A stretch of DNA of 64,000 nucleotides from NCBI GenBank assembly GCA_963930775.1, contig OZ005701.1, positions 1,426,001 through 1,490,000 on the forward strand, given 5' to 3'. The translations under genes and the position numbers were made by a program. Under the pieces are notes generated by a model, which made no database searches, had not been told where the DNA came from, and saw nothing but the letters and a program-made list of their open reading frames with translations. Shown piece by piece: positions 24,879 to 45,404 of this stretch. Numbering within the stretch: the first letter of the stretch is position 1; each line of letters starts with the position of its first letter. Source of the DNA: Cliona cf. orientalis. Its lineage: Eukaryota > Porifera > Demospongiae > Clionaida > Clionaidae.

Positions 24879-25073
24879 CCTCTTCCTCTCCCTTTCTCTC
24901 TTCTTACAGCTCAAGCTCAGAAGCTTGATAAGGTGAGCATGGACGAGAAGAAGTTCCGTTGGCAGCACAACGAAGATCAGATGGCCGTTGAGAAGCTTTC
25001 CGAGGGAATCAGAAAGTTTGCTGCCGACACCATCAAGCTGGAAGACCTCATCCGTAAGAGGCTGCAGGAGTAA
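17272..25073 (+). CDS. TALDO1: Transaldolase
   Basis: Nine exons sum to 969 nt, giving 322 aa (human 337): 17272-17338, 17504-17627, 17923-18030, 18559-18690, 19051-19111, 20063-20177, 22978-23107, 24636-24703, 24910-25073. The enzyme moves a dihydroxyacetone unit between sugar phosphates in the non-oxidative pentose phosphate pathway (cytosol). Family signatures are clear: [12 protein letters not shown] near the N-terminus; [15 protein letters not shown]; the Schiff-base lysine in [59 protein letters not shown]; and [15 protein letters not shown]. The start is the first ATG after the 5'UTR splice, in a GACCATGG context. Introns hold four or five transposon insertions and a CT tract, but every junction stays in phase, so the gene looks intact. 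Confidence 0.96.
18150..18255. repeat. Dispersed repeat (CCTAGCAACCAAA...GGGGATCATGGG)
   Basis: CCTAGCAACCAAAACTTTTATAG, then GATTATAGGGTGGTCGGATGAT and GAGGGGATCATGGG. A second copy lies at about 33485-33575 in a cryptochrome intron, and an inverted end (AAAACTTTGGTTGCTAGG) lies at about 43532-43549. No coding sequence. Confidence 0.6.
18260..18456. mobile_element. 197-bp MITE (TACCGTATAGCC...GGCTATACGGTA)
   Basis: Ends are TACCGTATAGCCAGAAAATTTGGCGG and the inverted CCGCCAATATTTTTGGCTATACGGTA. Further inverted AACCGCCAAAT motifs lie inside. The ends start and stop with TA, consistent with a TA target site. It lies in TALDO1 intron 3. A related end (GTGCCGTATAGCGAGAAAAG) occurs at about 31293 in a cryptochrome intron. 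Confidence 0.8.
18885..19031. mobile_element. Second member of MITE family A
   Basis: TACCGTAAAACAATGCATGATCCAATTTAAC at the left and GTACTAGATTAAGTATGGTG at the right align with the 15464-15629 element. The interior shares AATTCTCATAAC and a GAAACTTTTTTCCATG-like stretch. It ends about 20 bp before TALDO1 exon 5, so it supplies part of the sequence before that acceptor. Confidence 0.7.
19355..19935. mobile_element. 581-bp non-autonomous DNA transposon, pogo/Tigger-like ends
   Basis: Inverted ends TACAGTGGAACTTCTCATAACGGAC and GTCCGTTATTCGGAAGTTCTACTGTA are seen at the borders, with TA at each edge. Inside are many repeats of ACGGACAACC and GGACAACCTC motifs and no transposase frame. The end sequence resembles Tc1/mariner pogo-Tigger termini (established family feature); assignment is inference. 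It lies in TALDO1 intron 5. Confidence 0.75.
24098..24316. mobile_element. 219-bp MITE with ~88-bp TIRs and a 9-bp target duplication
   Basis: The left arm starts TAGCCTCGTTCCCAGGCTC and the right arm is its near-perfect reverse complement, ending GAACGAGGCTA. Both arms include TTTATTTACGTGAAATTATTG. The element is flanked by exact copies of ATGAATACG at 24089-24097 and 24317-24325. A 9-bp duplication with long inverted repeats is typical of Mutator-like (MULE) elements. It lies in TALDO1 intron 7. Confidence 0.9.
24776..24878 (+). repeat. (CT)n microsatellite before TALDO1 exon 9
   Basis: About 100 bp of nearly pure CT, continuing as CCCTCCCTCTTCC up to the acceptor TTACAG at 24904-24909. 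Open frames of Ser-Leu or Glu-Arg repeats across it are artefacts. Confidence 0.95.
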
Positions 25074-27722
25074 AAACTTCAAAAATTAACCAAATCTGAA
25101 TTAATACACTTTTAGACCGTCTTTCCCCCCTTAAAAATTATGTATCAGTCAAATTTTAGAGAGAATTATTGTGGACAAACTCTATTGTAGCTGCATATTC
25201 CCAGCTTTATTTTTAATACAAAAATTGTTAATATTTTTTGTTGCTCAGATATTAATCGCAAGTGTTGGGCCCAATGGTTGGGATGTGCATGGCCCTTGAT
25301 AACATCAAAGCTTTTGGCTGCTTTGTTTATTCCACATCAAAGAAAAATCTGATGGCTTGCAGCGCTATAAATACATTTGTCTTCCTTATAAATAGCTAGG
25401 GAGAATTCGAACAGACGTACATATACAGATGTATTGCATAATATCAGATGGCACAATGTCATAGCATAGATAATACAGACTATAGGGGTTGCATGGAAAC
25501 ACTCACGTAAGCAGTTTCCAATCCCGTTATATAATATAGAATCTGATATATTATTATAATATTATATCTAGATAGGTTATGTACCCCAACCATGCAGGAC
25601 ATCACTCGACCAAAAATAAGATTTCCTTTATTTCATGCTTACCAAACCATGAGCTTTCCGATACATGTTTGGCAGAGGATAGGGCAGGGTTTTTGTAAAA
25701 TTAATGAAATGTGTAGAAAATTTTGCCCTATCCTACACGTTTCCTGCATACATGATATCTGAGTTTTTATCTAGTGCATTATCTTTCAATGATGAAAATG
25801 GCATTAAATTTTCATTATTGAAAGATAATGGAGTAACATGGACTATATATCTAGATATAGCTAAGTATGGGTCCCCAACCAAGAACTCAGTCACTGCTCA
25901 AGAAGTCATACATAATAATTATTATTGTTATTATGCATGGTTGTACTACTAATAATAATCATTATCACTATAAAGGCTAGGCTGCATATAATTATTTGTA
26001 CTAGCTAGTGTACTGGTACATAACACCTACATGCATGTGTGCAACAGTATTCCGACTGTTAACTTGCATATTGAGTGATGTGTACGTGTCTAAACAAAGG
26101 TTATTGAATAGTTGGAAGTTAACATGCTTGACTATTAGTTACCCAGAATGATGTAATGAAAAACCCTCGACTGCATGCATACAGGCTAATTACTATAATA
26201 ATATGCTCGACTGCATTAATGTTATTGTTGTGGTTATTATAATTATTATGGCCTATTCTGAGGCTAAGCCAATATTATTGTCTCAACTGGCATGGGTCAG
26301 TTGGCTACCAATAACTAATAATCACAGCTCTCAATGATGGTTACCCTCAAGCATGCAATAATCATACTGAAATCTAGGACTGGGGCCAGGTGCATGTGTA
26401 ATAATAAAATTACTTATAGTTGCCAGAGTGATATCCCAGCTGAAGTTGCAGGGCTTTCACTAATCATGACCTGATGCTGCAGCCCTGGACCGATAAATTT
26501 GCAGCTGCCATTATTAGTTAATATGGCAGTGCATGGCATATTTGATATTACGAGGGCATGCATAATAATGCAATGATCAATCATGGATTGTCCCTTTGCA
26601 GGCTACTTTGAAGCTATAGCAGTTTTAGTTGTATAAATTCTACCCTAAATACTAGTAGTGGAACCACTTTGCATAATAATAGAAACAGCTGCATGGATAT
26701 GAATGCCGTTATTACATAAGATTTGTATGAATACTGACCATTATACCAATTCTAGATAATAGTAGTACCTATGATTGTTGTACTATGTCAGTTATTAGTA
26801 CCTATGATTGTTATTACACTATGCATGAAGAGTGATCAAGGGGTGTTGCCAAGTTATCAAGATTAATATTATGGCTGCTCAATCTTTGTATAGTATATGG
26901 CATTGATTTTAATTTCTTTTGCATGCTATAGGATGATTATCAGACAATAAAAAATGGCTTAATCTAGCTATAAATTACCATAATATTCTTCAAGAACTAG
27001 GAACTAGGAAGTAATAGCAAGAGGTGTGCTATAGCCTCGTAGTAATTTATTAATGTGCTGGCCATTCAGGGCCTGTCTTCTTCGCTATATGGCATGATCC
27101 TGAGCTAATGCTGACTTTCCATCCTGGTTCCAGGCTTGGGTTTATTTATATCAAAGACCTGAGATCATTATGATCACAATCATGGGACGCTACGCTTTCA
27201 GTATCAACGGTTTTCTCTATGCCCTACACGTTCCTTCCTTCCTGGAAAGGCACGCACAAGCTACGGCGAAGTGGGTGTGTGCACGCTCAAATTATCCTCA
27301 ACTGCGCGCGTGCCACCGATTGTCATGTTCGCAAACATTGAACGGTTATGCAACAGTCCTGGTGGGTGGGGCTCCAGTAACCATTCCCATGAAAACGCCA
27401 TAGCAACCGCTCCGGTTGCACGGCCTTGCCCCGCCCACATACCGTCAACAGCACGCGCTGGCGGAGAAGAACTACTGAACTCGTGCGTGCACTCAGCTGC
27501 AAGCTTGCCGCGCACAATAATAAGTACCCCTTCCAGAACACAGACATGCACTCACATAAAACTCAGCGCTGTACTGTCAGTCGGCACAAATGGTGGCTAG
27601 CAAAGACGTCCATACTATGCGATAGCAGGTGGCTGAGTAAGCAAAGTATCGGCGGCGTAGCAAGCAAGACAGTGTAATCGACGGAGCTATTGCAGAGCGA
27701 GATTTATAATTATACGAAGACT
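25074..27722. other. Intergenic region TALDO1-CRY
   Basis: AT-rich sequence without recognisable genes or RNAs. Transaldolase 3'UTR sequence probably occupies the first few hundred bases. A roughly 0.5-kb stretch at 27240-27720 just before the cryptochrome start is richer in GC and CpG (for example ACTGCGCGCGTGCC) and has overlapping open frames on both strands. I read it as the cryptochrome promoter/5'UTR rather than as genes. A short inverted pair (CATTATCTTTCAATGATGAAAATG / CATTATTGAAAGATAATG) lies near 25777-25832. Confidence 0.5.
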
Positions 27723-35645
<7,923 letters not shown>

Positions 35646-36910
35646 GGGTGTCCCCCCTCCTCGTTGAGGACATATACATGTATGTTCGCGACAACTTCAC
35701 ATCTCGTTTCTTATCCTTCTTATCTCATTCGTTTATTTAGCCCATTGTTATTGTACTAATTTTTGATTCAAAGAGTTGATCGATCGTTTGTTCGTACCTG
35801 TGTATCCTGATAGCCTGCATTGTCACATAATTAAATTAGATGTTGATTATGTACTGCAGCTTTTCTCATCACTGTTCATCTTTGTTGCTGTTTTTTTTCT
35901 GTCTTTGTGTGTTACGATCGCAAGCTCACCTTTGTAAAATGTCCATTCGTTTGTTCAGTTGCAGTATATCTTTGTGATTCACTAGTTCTCACGATCACTA
36001 TAATATTGTCACTCCAGCACATAAAATTTCAATTTTAATCAGTGATGACCTATTGCGATGCAATGCGCAAAAGTAGTTGTAACTTACATGTGCAATAATT
36101 ATAGCCATCTAGCAACCTCTTCCATCGGAATGTATGCATGACATTGAAAAACTGTGATCGATAAATTAAAGGCTTGCACCCCAAGGGCATGTAATGTATA
36201 CTCACTATATTACATGTATATAGCAAGACAAACAGACTTATAGTAGCACTGCATAATAATAATAATATTCTACTTTCCAGCTTGGGCATGGGTTTAAGTT
36301 AGTTTTTGTCAGGTATGGGTAACATAATATTATGTTACTAGTCTCAGTTAAAAATGATTATGCATCCATACATAACTATATTATTCATAGCTGCATGTGT
36401 TGCCAATTATCACTTCTCGAATCAATTTTGAGAATTTCATCATGAAGATGAGTTTGGTAAAGTTACCTAATGACCTGTGCAATGCAAGCATGCATGACAT
36501 TGAATTCTGTAGCGCAAGTATAAAAAGTTCACTCTTGTGGAAGTATAAAATAAAACTGCTGGCTAATTGGTCTAGAATTAAATTGCATGAGTTTAGTAAG
36601 AAATGTGTGAATTATCAAAAAGAATCAGGCAATAATATAGCAAAATCCAGTGGCTAATTATATATAGTAACATCAGACCACCACTGTGCACATCGATAAT
36701 AATATTTATAGGTTTGAGGTCCTTGCCCTTCTTCATCGTGCTATATAGGTTATTATATAATATATCAGGGCTACACTGTCACCGAAAAGTGCTACAGCTG
36801 CTTCTAGACCAATTTTCTATCTAATTAACTTAGTCTGAACCTGTCGTACCCACACTATATACATAGCGCTGTAGATAAAATCAGTGGAGATACATAGCAT
36901 GACTAACCTT

Positions 36911-37068
36911 ACATAACTCGGTGTAACGAGGGGAACAGAGTTGCGTGACATTACCCGGCGTTGCGCACTCCCGTGGTACTGCATGGAATCAATTAGGACC
37001 AATATTGGTTACATGTATGTTTTTGCGCATCCAGGCTGCTGCTAATTTCATACACTCGGCATACCACA

Positions 37069-37113
<45 letters not shown>

Positions 37114-38030
37114 CTAAATGGGTTCTATTCAACTAACTCCCTTCACCGCAAATCATGCAATACACAAGATCCTGACAACATGTACCGACACAAAAATTGC
37201 TCACTATGATGGAGATTTTAACATAATACATACATATTATAATATTATAAAAGGTGCATGGTTCATTTCTTTTTGTTCAGTCAACAGCTTTTATAACTGC
37301 TCTTTAATAATTAGAAAGCTTAATTGACCTAGCTCAGTGGTGAAGCCTCTTAATTAGAAACCTGCTACTTTTCTAATCAGGGCACCAGCTTCACAATAGC
37401 AGCTGTATAGCAATCGTACGTAAGATTTTGAATGGAAACATCTAATTGAACTCACGCAATTAAATTTCGCTCTATAGTACTTCTTAGATACTTAAGAGTG
37501 CAAAATCTGGAGACCGGGGAAACTAATTAGTAGAGATAATCATGTAAAATCTGTGGTACACGATACATGACGTAACTCAGTGTAACGAGGGGAGCAGAAT
37601 TGCGTGACATTACCCGGCGTTGCGTACTCTCGTGGTAGTGGGATCAATTAGGGCCAATATTGGTTTGGTTTGGTTTTTGCCCATCCAGGTTGCTGCTTTA
37701 ATTTCATACATTCAGCACACCACACACGCACAGATGCGCACATGCAGCTTAATGGGTTCTATTCACCGCAAATCTTGTCGACAATCTGATTTCGTTCCTG
37801 ATGACAAATTCTGCGGTGTACCGACAAAAAAATAAATATTTTGTGTTGCTCACATTGCACTGTGAAGGATATCATGATATACGCTCGTACAGTGCTAAAA
37901 GGCTCATTTATTATGCTAAAGCTTTTAGCTGCTTTATTATTAAACCTTAATTGACCTAGCTCGGCAGTGGACCACTTAGTTAGGAACCTCTATATAAATG
38001 AGGCTACTTTCTAATCAGAATATCAGCTCT
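36911..38030. repeat. Tandem segmental duplication, ~0.65-kb unit
   Basis: Unit 1 (about 36911-37390) and unit 2 (about 37571-38030) share, in order: GTGTAACGAGGGG..CAGA.TTGCGTGACATTACCCGGCGTTGCG; GGG/GACCAATATTGGTT; CATCCAGG(C/T)TGCTGCT; AATGGGTTCTATTC; TTAATTGACCTAGCTC; and CTAATCAG near the end. Unit 1 has a (CA)n array at about 37070-37110 where unit 2 has CACACACGCACAGATGCGCAC. The copies are clearly diverged. Confidence 0.8.
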
Positions 38031-40344
38031 TAGTCTCAAATACTTGGAGGAGTACAACATCACCTCAAAACTATGCAGACCGATCTTCGTTATAATATTA
38101 TTATATAAGAGAGAGTTCACCCTTCAATTTTTGCTAATGGTATTATCGGACCCAGGAGTTATATGCATCCCTATACCAACTGATGCAGCAACTATTTTTT
38201 TTTTTTTTTTGATTTCTGTAATTTTCTGCTCCGGTATGGTCGTTAGCCATCATAATATGAGATGCCGAAAGCGGTCTAAGCTCTTAATAGCCCACGGGCC
38301 TTCATCCATGCATCCCTGCATGCCAATGCTACAAGAAGGTTACCCCATAGTACTGCACATGCATGGAGGGAGACTCAGCCTACATGCAACTTTCACTGAC
38401 AAGATCTTTCACATGTAACCGACAGACCACATGACAACATGCATGGCCATGTAGCCACATGAAAATCTTATACACACCTGTGCAGCAGCTCAGTATAATA
38501 ATCACATTTCATGTTCTTCTCAGAAGAATGGACAATTCCACTCCCAAGATAATGTGTTTTCCCGGTAGCTAAGTACCGGTAACTACGCGTGTGAACGTCA
38601 CGTACACTGCAGCTGTAAACCTGGTCTGCTCTTACCTGACCTTGCTTCACAATCACAAATACCACTCAATATGGTAACAGCTGGACCATCAGGAAACCAC
38701 ATCAAAGCATTGCGTCAATGAGGGAAAGCTGCACCCATGAATGTTGGGAACCGCTAGAGACTGTCAAAAGGTTCAATTATTAGACCGGATAAACACACAT
38801 AGCTATGCCAGGCCTGGGCAGGTATCCAAAAGTCACACTGGAGTTCAAGTGCTTTCAAGTGACACCATAATGTTATTAGATTGCCTAAGGCTGCCCATGC
38901 CAGCTAACGTTTAATAGTGCTGTTACCTCCATTGACATAACTCAGAAAAAGTGGGAACGTGAACGGTAAAGCTGGGGGTCAAGTGTGAGGTCAGCATGGG
39001 TTCAAGCTACTGCGGTGAATCCCAACAAGGGGCACTTACACTTGGGAACTGGAATGTACGTCGTAACTGTATCTATTATAGATGAAGGGCATTGGTATAC
39101 GTATCCTGATTACTGATATATTATATCTGGGAAGTGATTTTGTATGCTTTTCAGCCTAGCTAGCTGAGACTCTATAGAGCCTAAACATTGATGTGGGTAC
39201 AGTGGACGCCCCCACTAGCCACTAATGAGCAGGGACGAATCCTATTACATTATCACCATAAATGGAAGCGTGCATATCAGCATGCATTTTGGATAATATA
39301 GCTGATAGCAACAATTAAGAGAAAAGTGCCCATGCAGACATACCACATCTGCATGGGTGCATGTAAAGAAAATGTGCCTGTGGTCAGCAACACCCCATAA
39401 TAGAGGATGTGTGTGGTGCATGATAGTGTATACATTCAATGTCTATAGTGCTTCAGTATGGCAGGAAATGGCCACAGACAGGAGTTAACCTGTGCTCATG
39501 ATCATTGTCAGTTGCAATTAGGCAATTAAGGTCTATAGAGCTGAGTGGGTGTTGCTGCATGTATGTTCAACAGCCTACGGCTTCGATTCTAGACTTGCAG
39601 TATCATCCCTAGACCCTTCCCAGCCATTTGGAGCGTTACACGGTGATAAGCGGGAGCGTATATATGCAATGTACAATAATAATATTATACGTACATTAAA
39701 AGGGCTTCTTAATTGGAATGAGACCTACTGTGCATAATATTATGCTCTTAAGCTATATGCATCCCATAGTCAATTAGGTTGAAGAAACCTAATTAAAGGA
39801 ACACCAGATGACATTATGTATTATTGAAAGAGGTAGTTACATCTAGTGATGTAATGAAAACAAGAAGGAGTGTGAAACTGCTATAACTAGCTAGGTATGT
39901 ATACATAATTATTATAGTAGCTAGCTAGCTATAATACCATCAGTAATTATTATTATTATTATTATTATTATTGTGGCCAACCTGTGCTTAAAGTTGGTCT
40001 CTTTGTTTGACCATAATTATGTAGATTTTTTTATAATATATGCAGGACCATCCAATAATATAATATTATTAGCATAATAGATATCATTATTACATCAGTT
40101 TACATAATAGAAACGGGCGGCGTGCATATAGGTATATAGATGTTTCAGCTCTGTGTACTACAAAATACCTCAGCTCAACTTCAAAGAGGGAATGGCTGTT
40201 GGTTCCTGGAGTGAAGGAGCAAACTTATTGCCTCACAAATAACCAACCCCCAACCCCCACTCTGATTACATATAATTACATCTGATTTGGGATCAGCTAC
40301 AGTGCAGTTGTGTATGTATGCTAAGTATGGTGTGTTGTTGGCAG

Positions 40345-40780
40345 TGCGGTATGTCAAAGACTTTGTCATGCAGCAAAGGTAGTGTGAGGGGGTAGCTAAT
40401 ACTGCATTCACCTAGCCACCCACTGCAGAGTGAGACACTGTGGCGCTGGGAGAGAAGGAAGGAAGGAACCAATGCTATTTGTTGTATCCATGGAGATCTA
40501 TAGTATAGGGTTATAAAATATTATGATATTAATTAGCAACTCTCATATGGCTATCAGGCCCATAATTATGGTGTGATCAATAGATTTGCAAGCATGTATC
40601 AAAGACCTTGTCAGAACCTGTTCAACCAGTAAAGCCACCTACTGTGGGCAGGGGTGTACATTCACTTGGCCACAGGTGGGCTATGCAGCTAGCTAGCTGT
40701 TGTTGCTCCCTCCATTAGGAAGAAGGAAAAGGAAGGAACCTATGCTAGCTAATTGTTGTGTCCATGGAGATCTGTATAGT
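40345..40780. repeat. Diverged direct repeat, ~180-bp unit
   Basis: Copies at about 40345-40505 and 40598-40780 share TCAAAGAC(T/C)TTGTCA, a CACCTA..CACTG.G region, GGAAGGAACC.ATGCTA and TTGTTGT(A/G)TCCATGGAGATCT. A short relative (CAAAAGACCTTGTCGGCA) is at about 42613. No coding function seen. Confidence 0.6.
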
Positions 40781-41054
40781 TAAGAGAGGTGTGTGGGTGT
40801 GTGTGCTTATTATTTCTATGGTGTCTGCATGCTGATGCAAATTAGCTATTTTCCTAATGGTTATCACACTCTTAGACTTGGCAACATGTTGTAGGCTATA
40901 TAAATCTGTGATATGATTAGTCTAAAAATTCTCCAAATTAACTGTGCAGCTAATTAGTTTTGTATCCACTGCTGCAGAATCCAAAAGCATGTATGCACTA
41001 ACAGGTTTTCTTTTGTCTGATGAGCTACAGACCCTTCCCTCTTCCTTCTATCAT

Positions 41055-41063
41055 GCAGGAGGA

Positions 41064-41120
<57 letters not shown>
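41055..41120. repeat. (GA)n microsatellite
   Basis: About 60 bp of GA with a few interruptions, next to the poly-T that ends the LINE fragment. Open frames across it are artefacts. Confidence 0.9.
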
Positions 41121-41154
41121 TCTAGTTCAATAAGATCATGATTTCCTGCACTTG

Positions 41155-41935
41155 TTTTTTTTTTTTTTTTTTTTGTATATAGCATTCTTTGCAAAGGACA
41201 TACAATAGCATAAAAATTAATGCTAATATAGAATGTGTGCCCAAAATTAATGAAGTATGAATAAGGAGTTAATAACAATAAACAAAAGATAATTATTAAG
41301 TTAGTAGTGAAACGATGATTAAAACTTAATTAAGCTGACTCCACACATTTAATTTGAACGATGATAAAGAACAGGAGAGCAAGTCCAGAGGCAGTGAATT
41401 CCATGCTTCAATCGAGCGAATAATGAAGGAGTTCTGAAACTGATTGGTATGGAAACTTGGGTATGCAAAGTACAAATGTTCAGGGCGGTTTGATGTAGCT
41501 CGAGTTGCTCTAGTGGCATGATGCTGGCGTATGATATCGGGAGGAAAGTAGCACAGGCTGTGAACAATCTTGAACATAGTACAAAGATCAAAGTAAAGTC
41601 TCCTCTGCTCTAGAGATGGAGCCTGAAAAAGTTCCAGAAGTGATTCATAACTCTGATCCCATGCCTTCCTGCAGATCTTAAGTGCCAATTTTTGTACGCC
41701 TTCGATCATCTGTATCTCGCCAACCTTATATGGACTCCACACTGCACTTGTGTATTCCAGATGAGGGCGAACCAATGACAAATACAGTTTAAAGAGGGTG
41801 TCAGAGCTGGAGTGTTCAGAGAAGCGTCTATAAAGGATACCCAGTAGTCTTTTAGCTTTTGAACAAATTGAGTCGATGTGCTTAGACCAGCTCAGATCAC
41901 TTGACATTATCAGCCCAAGATATTTTTATTGTAAT
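41155..41935 (-). mobile_element. 5'-truncated non-LTR retrotransposon (RT C-terminal part)
   Basis: On the minus strand an open frame of 193 codons (41907-41326) encodes the end of a LINE reverse transcriptase ORF2. It has SWSKHIDSICSKAKRLLGILYRR, then LYLSLVRPHLEYTSAVWSP and the Zn-finger-less tail KLALKICRKAWD, with the usual ending (SIEAWNSLPLDLLSCSLSSFK). This resembles jockey/CR1-type elements, whose truncated copies usually keep only this region. The 3' flank ends in a run of 20 T on the plus strand (41155-41174), i.e. a poly-A tail. The catalytic YxDD domain and endonuclease are missing, so the copy is dead through 5' truncation, yet its remaining frame has no stop. Confidence 0.88.
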
Positions 41936-43323
41936 AATAACTATTAGTGGATTCATAATGGACCTGCTTTGCTTATAAGCACAATCACTGAACCATGCAA
42001 TTGACTTCGTAACATATGAAATGAAAAATAAATGTTAAGGCAATAATAGTGAATAAAATTTAATGTGCTTATAGTAGCAAACCACATCGACACAAAAATT
42101 AGATATGTCTATAATAATATTCCGAGAGTGCATGGTCACTAGATTGGAATATTAATTCAGATGTTTAAAAAGCAACGCTAGTGCTGCCATCATAATAACG
42201 AGATGGTGATGGAATGATTCAGTTGATTGGGTTAAGAAATCTGATTAAGAGGTACTACGCACTCTTGAAAAATAAACGATTACTTTCTCTGACGTAATAA
42301 AAACGACAGAGAGAGCGTGAACTAGCTAAAGTTAATATTCTTTTTAAAACGCGAGTCCGATAGATCGATGTGCCTGCTCAATTACAGGCGTATGCATCTA
42401 ATGAGTCAACTGCAGCTATAATCATATTAAATGCCTGCACTTGTGCTGAAAACATGCATGTGCCTTATTCCCATATATAATAATATTATACTGGATCCCT
42501 CCCTTGAGAAAACACGCAATGGAATACTAGCTTATTACACCGATTTGCGTAAGATTTTCGTAGACGTTATATGAAATTTTACGTGATCTGTAGTGTGGTC
42601 TGTTGGCGGCATGTCAAAAGACCTTGTCGGCAAAAACTTTGTGGGCTACATTCACATAGCAGCTGCAAGTGGGCTGTGGTACTTTGCTACCATATGGTCG
42701 TATTCTATAGCCATAGAGATAATATTATCAATAATATGCCATAATTTTAAGGAAAGGATGTCGGTAAACTCTATGTAGTGTATAGTGTGTAATGTGGTGT
42801 GGTTGAAAGAGTATATAGAATTAGTGGCAGGCACATGTGAGGCACACAGTAAAAGTAGCCTCCACTGCATGCAGTCAATTAAACCTAAAAAAAGCAGTAG
42901 CGTGTTTACTACTGATTATTCTGCTGTAACTGGGCACAATATCATGCAATCACCTTCCTCCATTGTGCCAAGTTATGTAAGGCTATTTGCTGGTTGCATG
43001 CATAATATAATATGTGTAGCTACAGCTCACAGCGCTTATCTACACAGTGTGGTATGGCTTACCATGATATGTACACGTGAAAGATGTTGAAAAAGGAGCT
43101 ATAGGGCTATGTGTTTACTCAGTTAGATAATTATAGCACTAGCTGAGGCATCACACATAGGATCTTGGACTGCTTTTGAAGTATTAGCATGCTATGCACT
43201 TAAGTATCAAGGGCCTTGATAATGGCTACTATGATATAATATAGACTCCTGAAGAAGAATAAAGCATGAGACTGTATAAAAAAAACCTCACTGTACACAG
43301 TGATTGTGTTGCTCTACATATGT

Positions 43324-43918
43324 AGGTGGCAGGATATGTAGTAGATGATATAAGGTGATGCAATATATAATAGTTGTTGAAGATGGGATGGCTTTTAGCA
43401 CACCAGACATCACTTTCATTCAAAGACAGGACTAGTGATGTTACTATATATTTGGCTATAGACAAACCACTATATATACACATGTATCTCCTATCTTTGA
43501 AACTTTAGCTAGCAATTCTTAAGTTCCTATAAAAACTTTGGTTGCTAGGTGCAGTGATAGCCAACAAAATCACAAAATCATGATACATGTTGAGTATCAT
43601 CATGATAGGTATAGTCTATGTATGACTTGTATAGCTAGCTATAAATTAAATAGGCTAAATGGATGATGACACACATTGATGCAACTTTTAAAATGTTGGA
43701 GTGTGTCAGTTGTAGCCTGCCAGTGAGCTGTGAAGGTTGTGAAACCACACTTTTAACCTTACTAGCATAATATTATGCATGTGTTGCTTTATAGGTGGCA
43801 GGAAGTACTAAGCTTATATTAATATGTAGTGGATGATATAAGGTGATGCAATACATAATTATTATTGAAGATGGGATGGCCTTTTAGCACACCAGACATC
43901 ACTTTCATTCAATGTGAA
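43324..43918. repeat. Direct repeat, ~105-bp unit, 490 bp apart
   Basis: Copies at about 43324-43428 and 43794-43918 share AGGTGGCAGGA, GATGATATAAGGTGATGCAATA, TTGAAGATGGGATGGC and AGCACACCAGACATCACTTTCATTCAA. The second copy has a ~20-bp insertion near its start. Confidence 0.75.
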
Positions 43919-45404
43919 GTCTATATAACTGCAGCCATGCATGGCATTTTATTGTCTGTAGCTTGTATACACTGAGCTCTTGAGACAAGTATGCCCTAAT
44001 TAGTCTGAGTGTAGGTTCAGTCATGTCACAATAACTACATGTCAGTATGCTTTTGTGAAGCTGATACCATGCACCTGCATTTACTATTATGATTATTCTG
44101 CTATATGTACTAGAGTACAAGGCTATAGAGAGCTAGCCTCGAGGTTGTAGAACTAGGTGCATAATGACTAGCCTCTCAGGCCAAATCCTTCACCACTGCA
44201 TGCAGGATTGAAAAGCTGGGAATGACCTGAACTGCAGATCTCAACATAAAAATGCATAAAAATTATTGACTTCAACTGAGGTGCTCCATCTGCAGGGTGT
44301 GTGGACTTTCACCAGCCTACATGCATGTCTGAATCTCCAATAATATTATGTGGAAATTGCATTCTATTAGCTACCACTAGCTCCTGCAGTTTCAAAACAC
44401 GTTATAGTCTACTGACATAACGAGAATGTTGAATGAACATGATGGTGAGTGGAAATTTATAGCTACTAGTGCATTCTTCTCTTCACACAATCAGTGCATG
44501 CAGTTGGATTACTGTAACAGTGGCTCTTCTTAACTTCTTCCAAAGGCTGAGATCTTTCACCCTTAGCTAGCTCTTGATCAGCTATATAAATAATGTTATA
44601 TAATGCACTATCACCATGCAACATCGGTATAATAATGATGTTTAGCTATAATGCATTACATCATGTATCTATAATAATAATAATATTATATCATGCACTT
44701 TAGATATTGCATAACTGTGTATAATGAAGGGAGCTATCGAGCATGGTGCAGTCTTATAATTGCCCTCCAAGGCTTTATTACTTAGCAACTGAAAGATGAT
44801 ACCACAAGTTCAGCCTTCCTTGAACCGCAAATTGCCTATTGAGACAGATAGCATTAATATTATATGGCTGTCCAGGAAGAGAAGGATAGCTACACTAAAT
44901 CCTGTAAATTCCCATACATTATGGTATAGGAGTCACGCTCATTCAGTCTTCTCATTATGTCAGTAGACTGTAATAATATTATTATTGTACAACATCATGT
45001 TCTGAAGTTGCAGGAGTGGGAAGAGAATGTAATTCTGAATCAGTACACAGCCATATTTTAAGTTCATTGGTCTAATTGCACAGTGATATATAATAATAAT
45101 ACCCGGTAATATTATTATTGGCTAAAATGCATCTCTCAAGGTATTTATTGATGACTGAAGACTAGTAGGTGCATAATCTCTCAGACATCAATCCAAGGTC
45201 TTATCCACAAGCCCTTTCGCTATTGTATTGCATTTCCAATGAATTTCAGAATAAAGATTCTAAGTTCCATAGTCTGATAGACTCTAAGGTTTGCCTGAGC
45301 TATAGAAATTTTGACTGCTAAACTTATGTGGGGTCCTTGTATGCTTCCAGTGACATACAATGTACAATTCAACATGGTAATATGTGATGTGTTTTGCGCA
45401 CTAC

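Larger units (their letters stand above)
35646..41154. other. Gene-poor region downstream of the cryptochrome
   Basis: The first ~400 bases are probably cryptochrome 3'UTR. The rest is AT-rich with scattered ATAATATTAT palindromes, microsatellites and local duplications (listed separately). I found no splice-consistent coding gene or RNA gene. Short open frames such as 38044-38418 lack family features or codon bias. Confidence 0.5.

Noticed and set aside
24728..25082. Ser-Leu and Glu-Arg repeat frames around the (CT)n tracts, also at 29939-30276 and 30475-30886
   Set aside because: These are microsatellite translations running into real exons. The true exons are bounded by splice sites.
27261..27600. 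Overlapping frames on both strands upstream of the cryptochrome
   Set aside because: The region is GC-richer promoter/5'UTR-like DNA. No splice-consistent or family-like protein is seen on either strand.
38044..38418. 124-codon plus-strand frame with poly-Phe
   Set aside because: It spans a poly-T run in repeat-derived DNA, has no conserved motif and no consistent exon structure.
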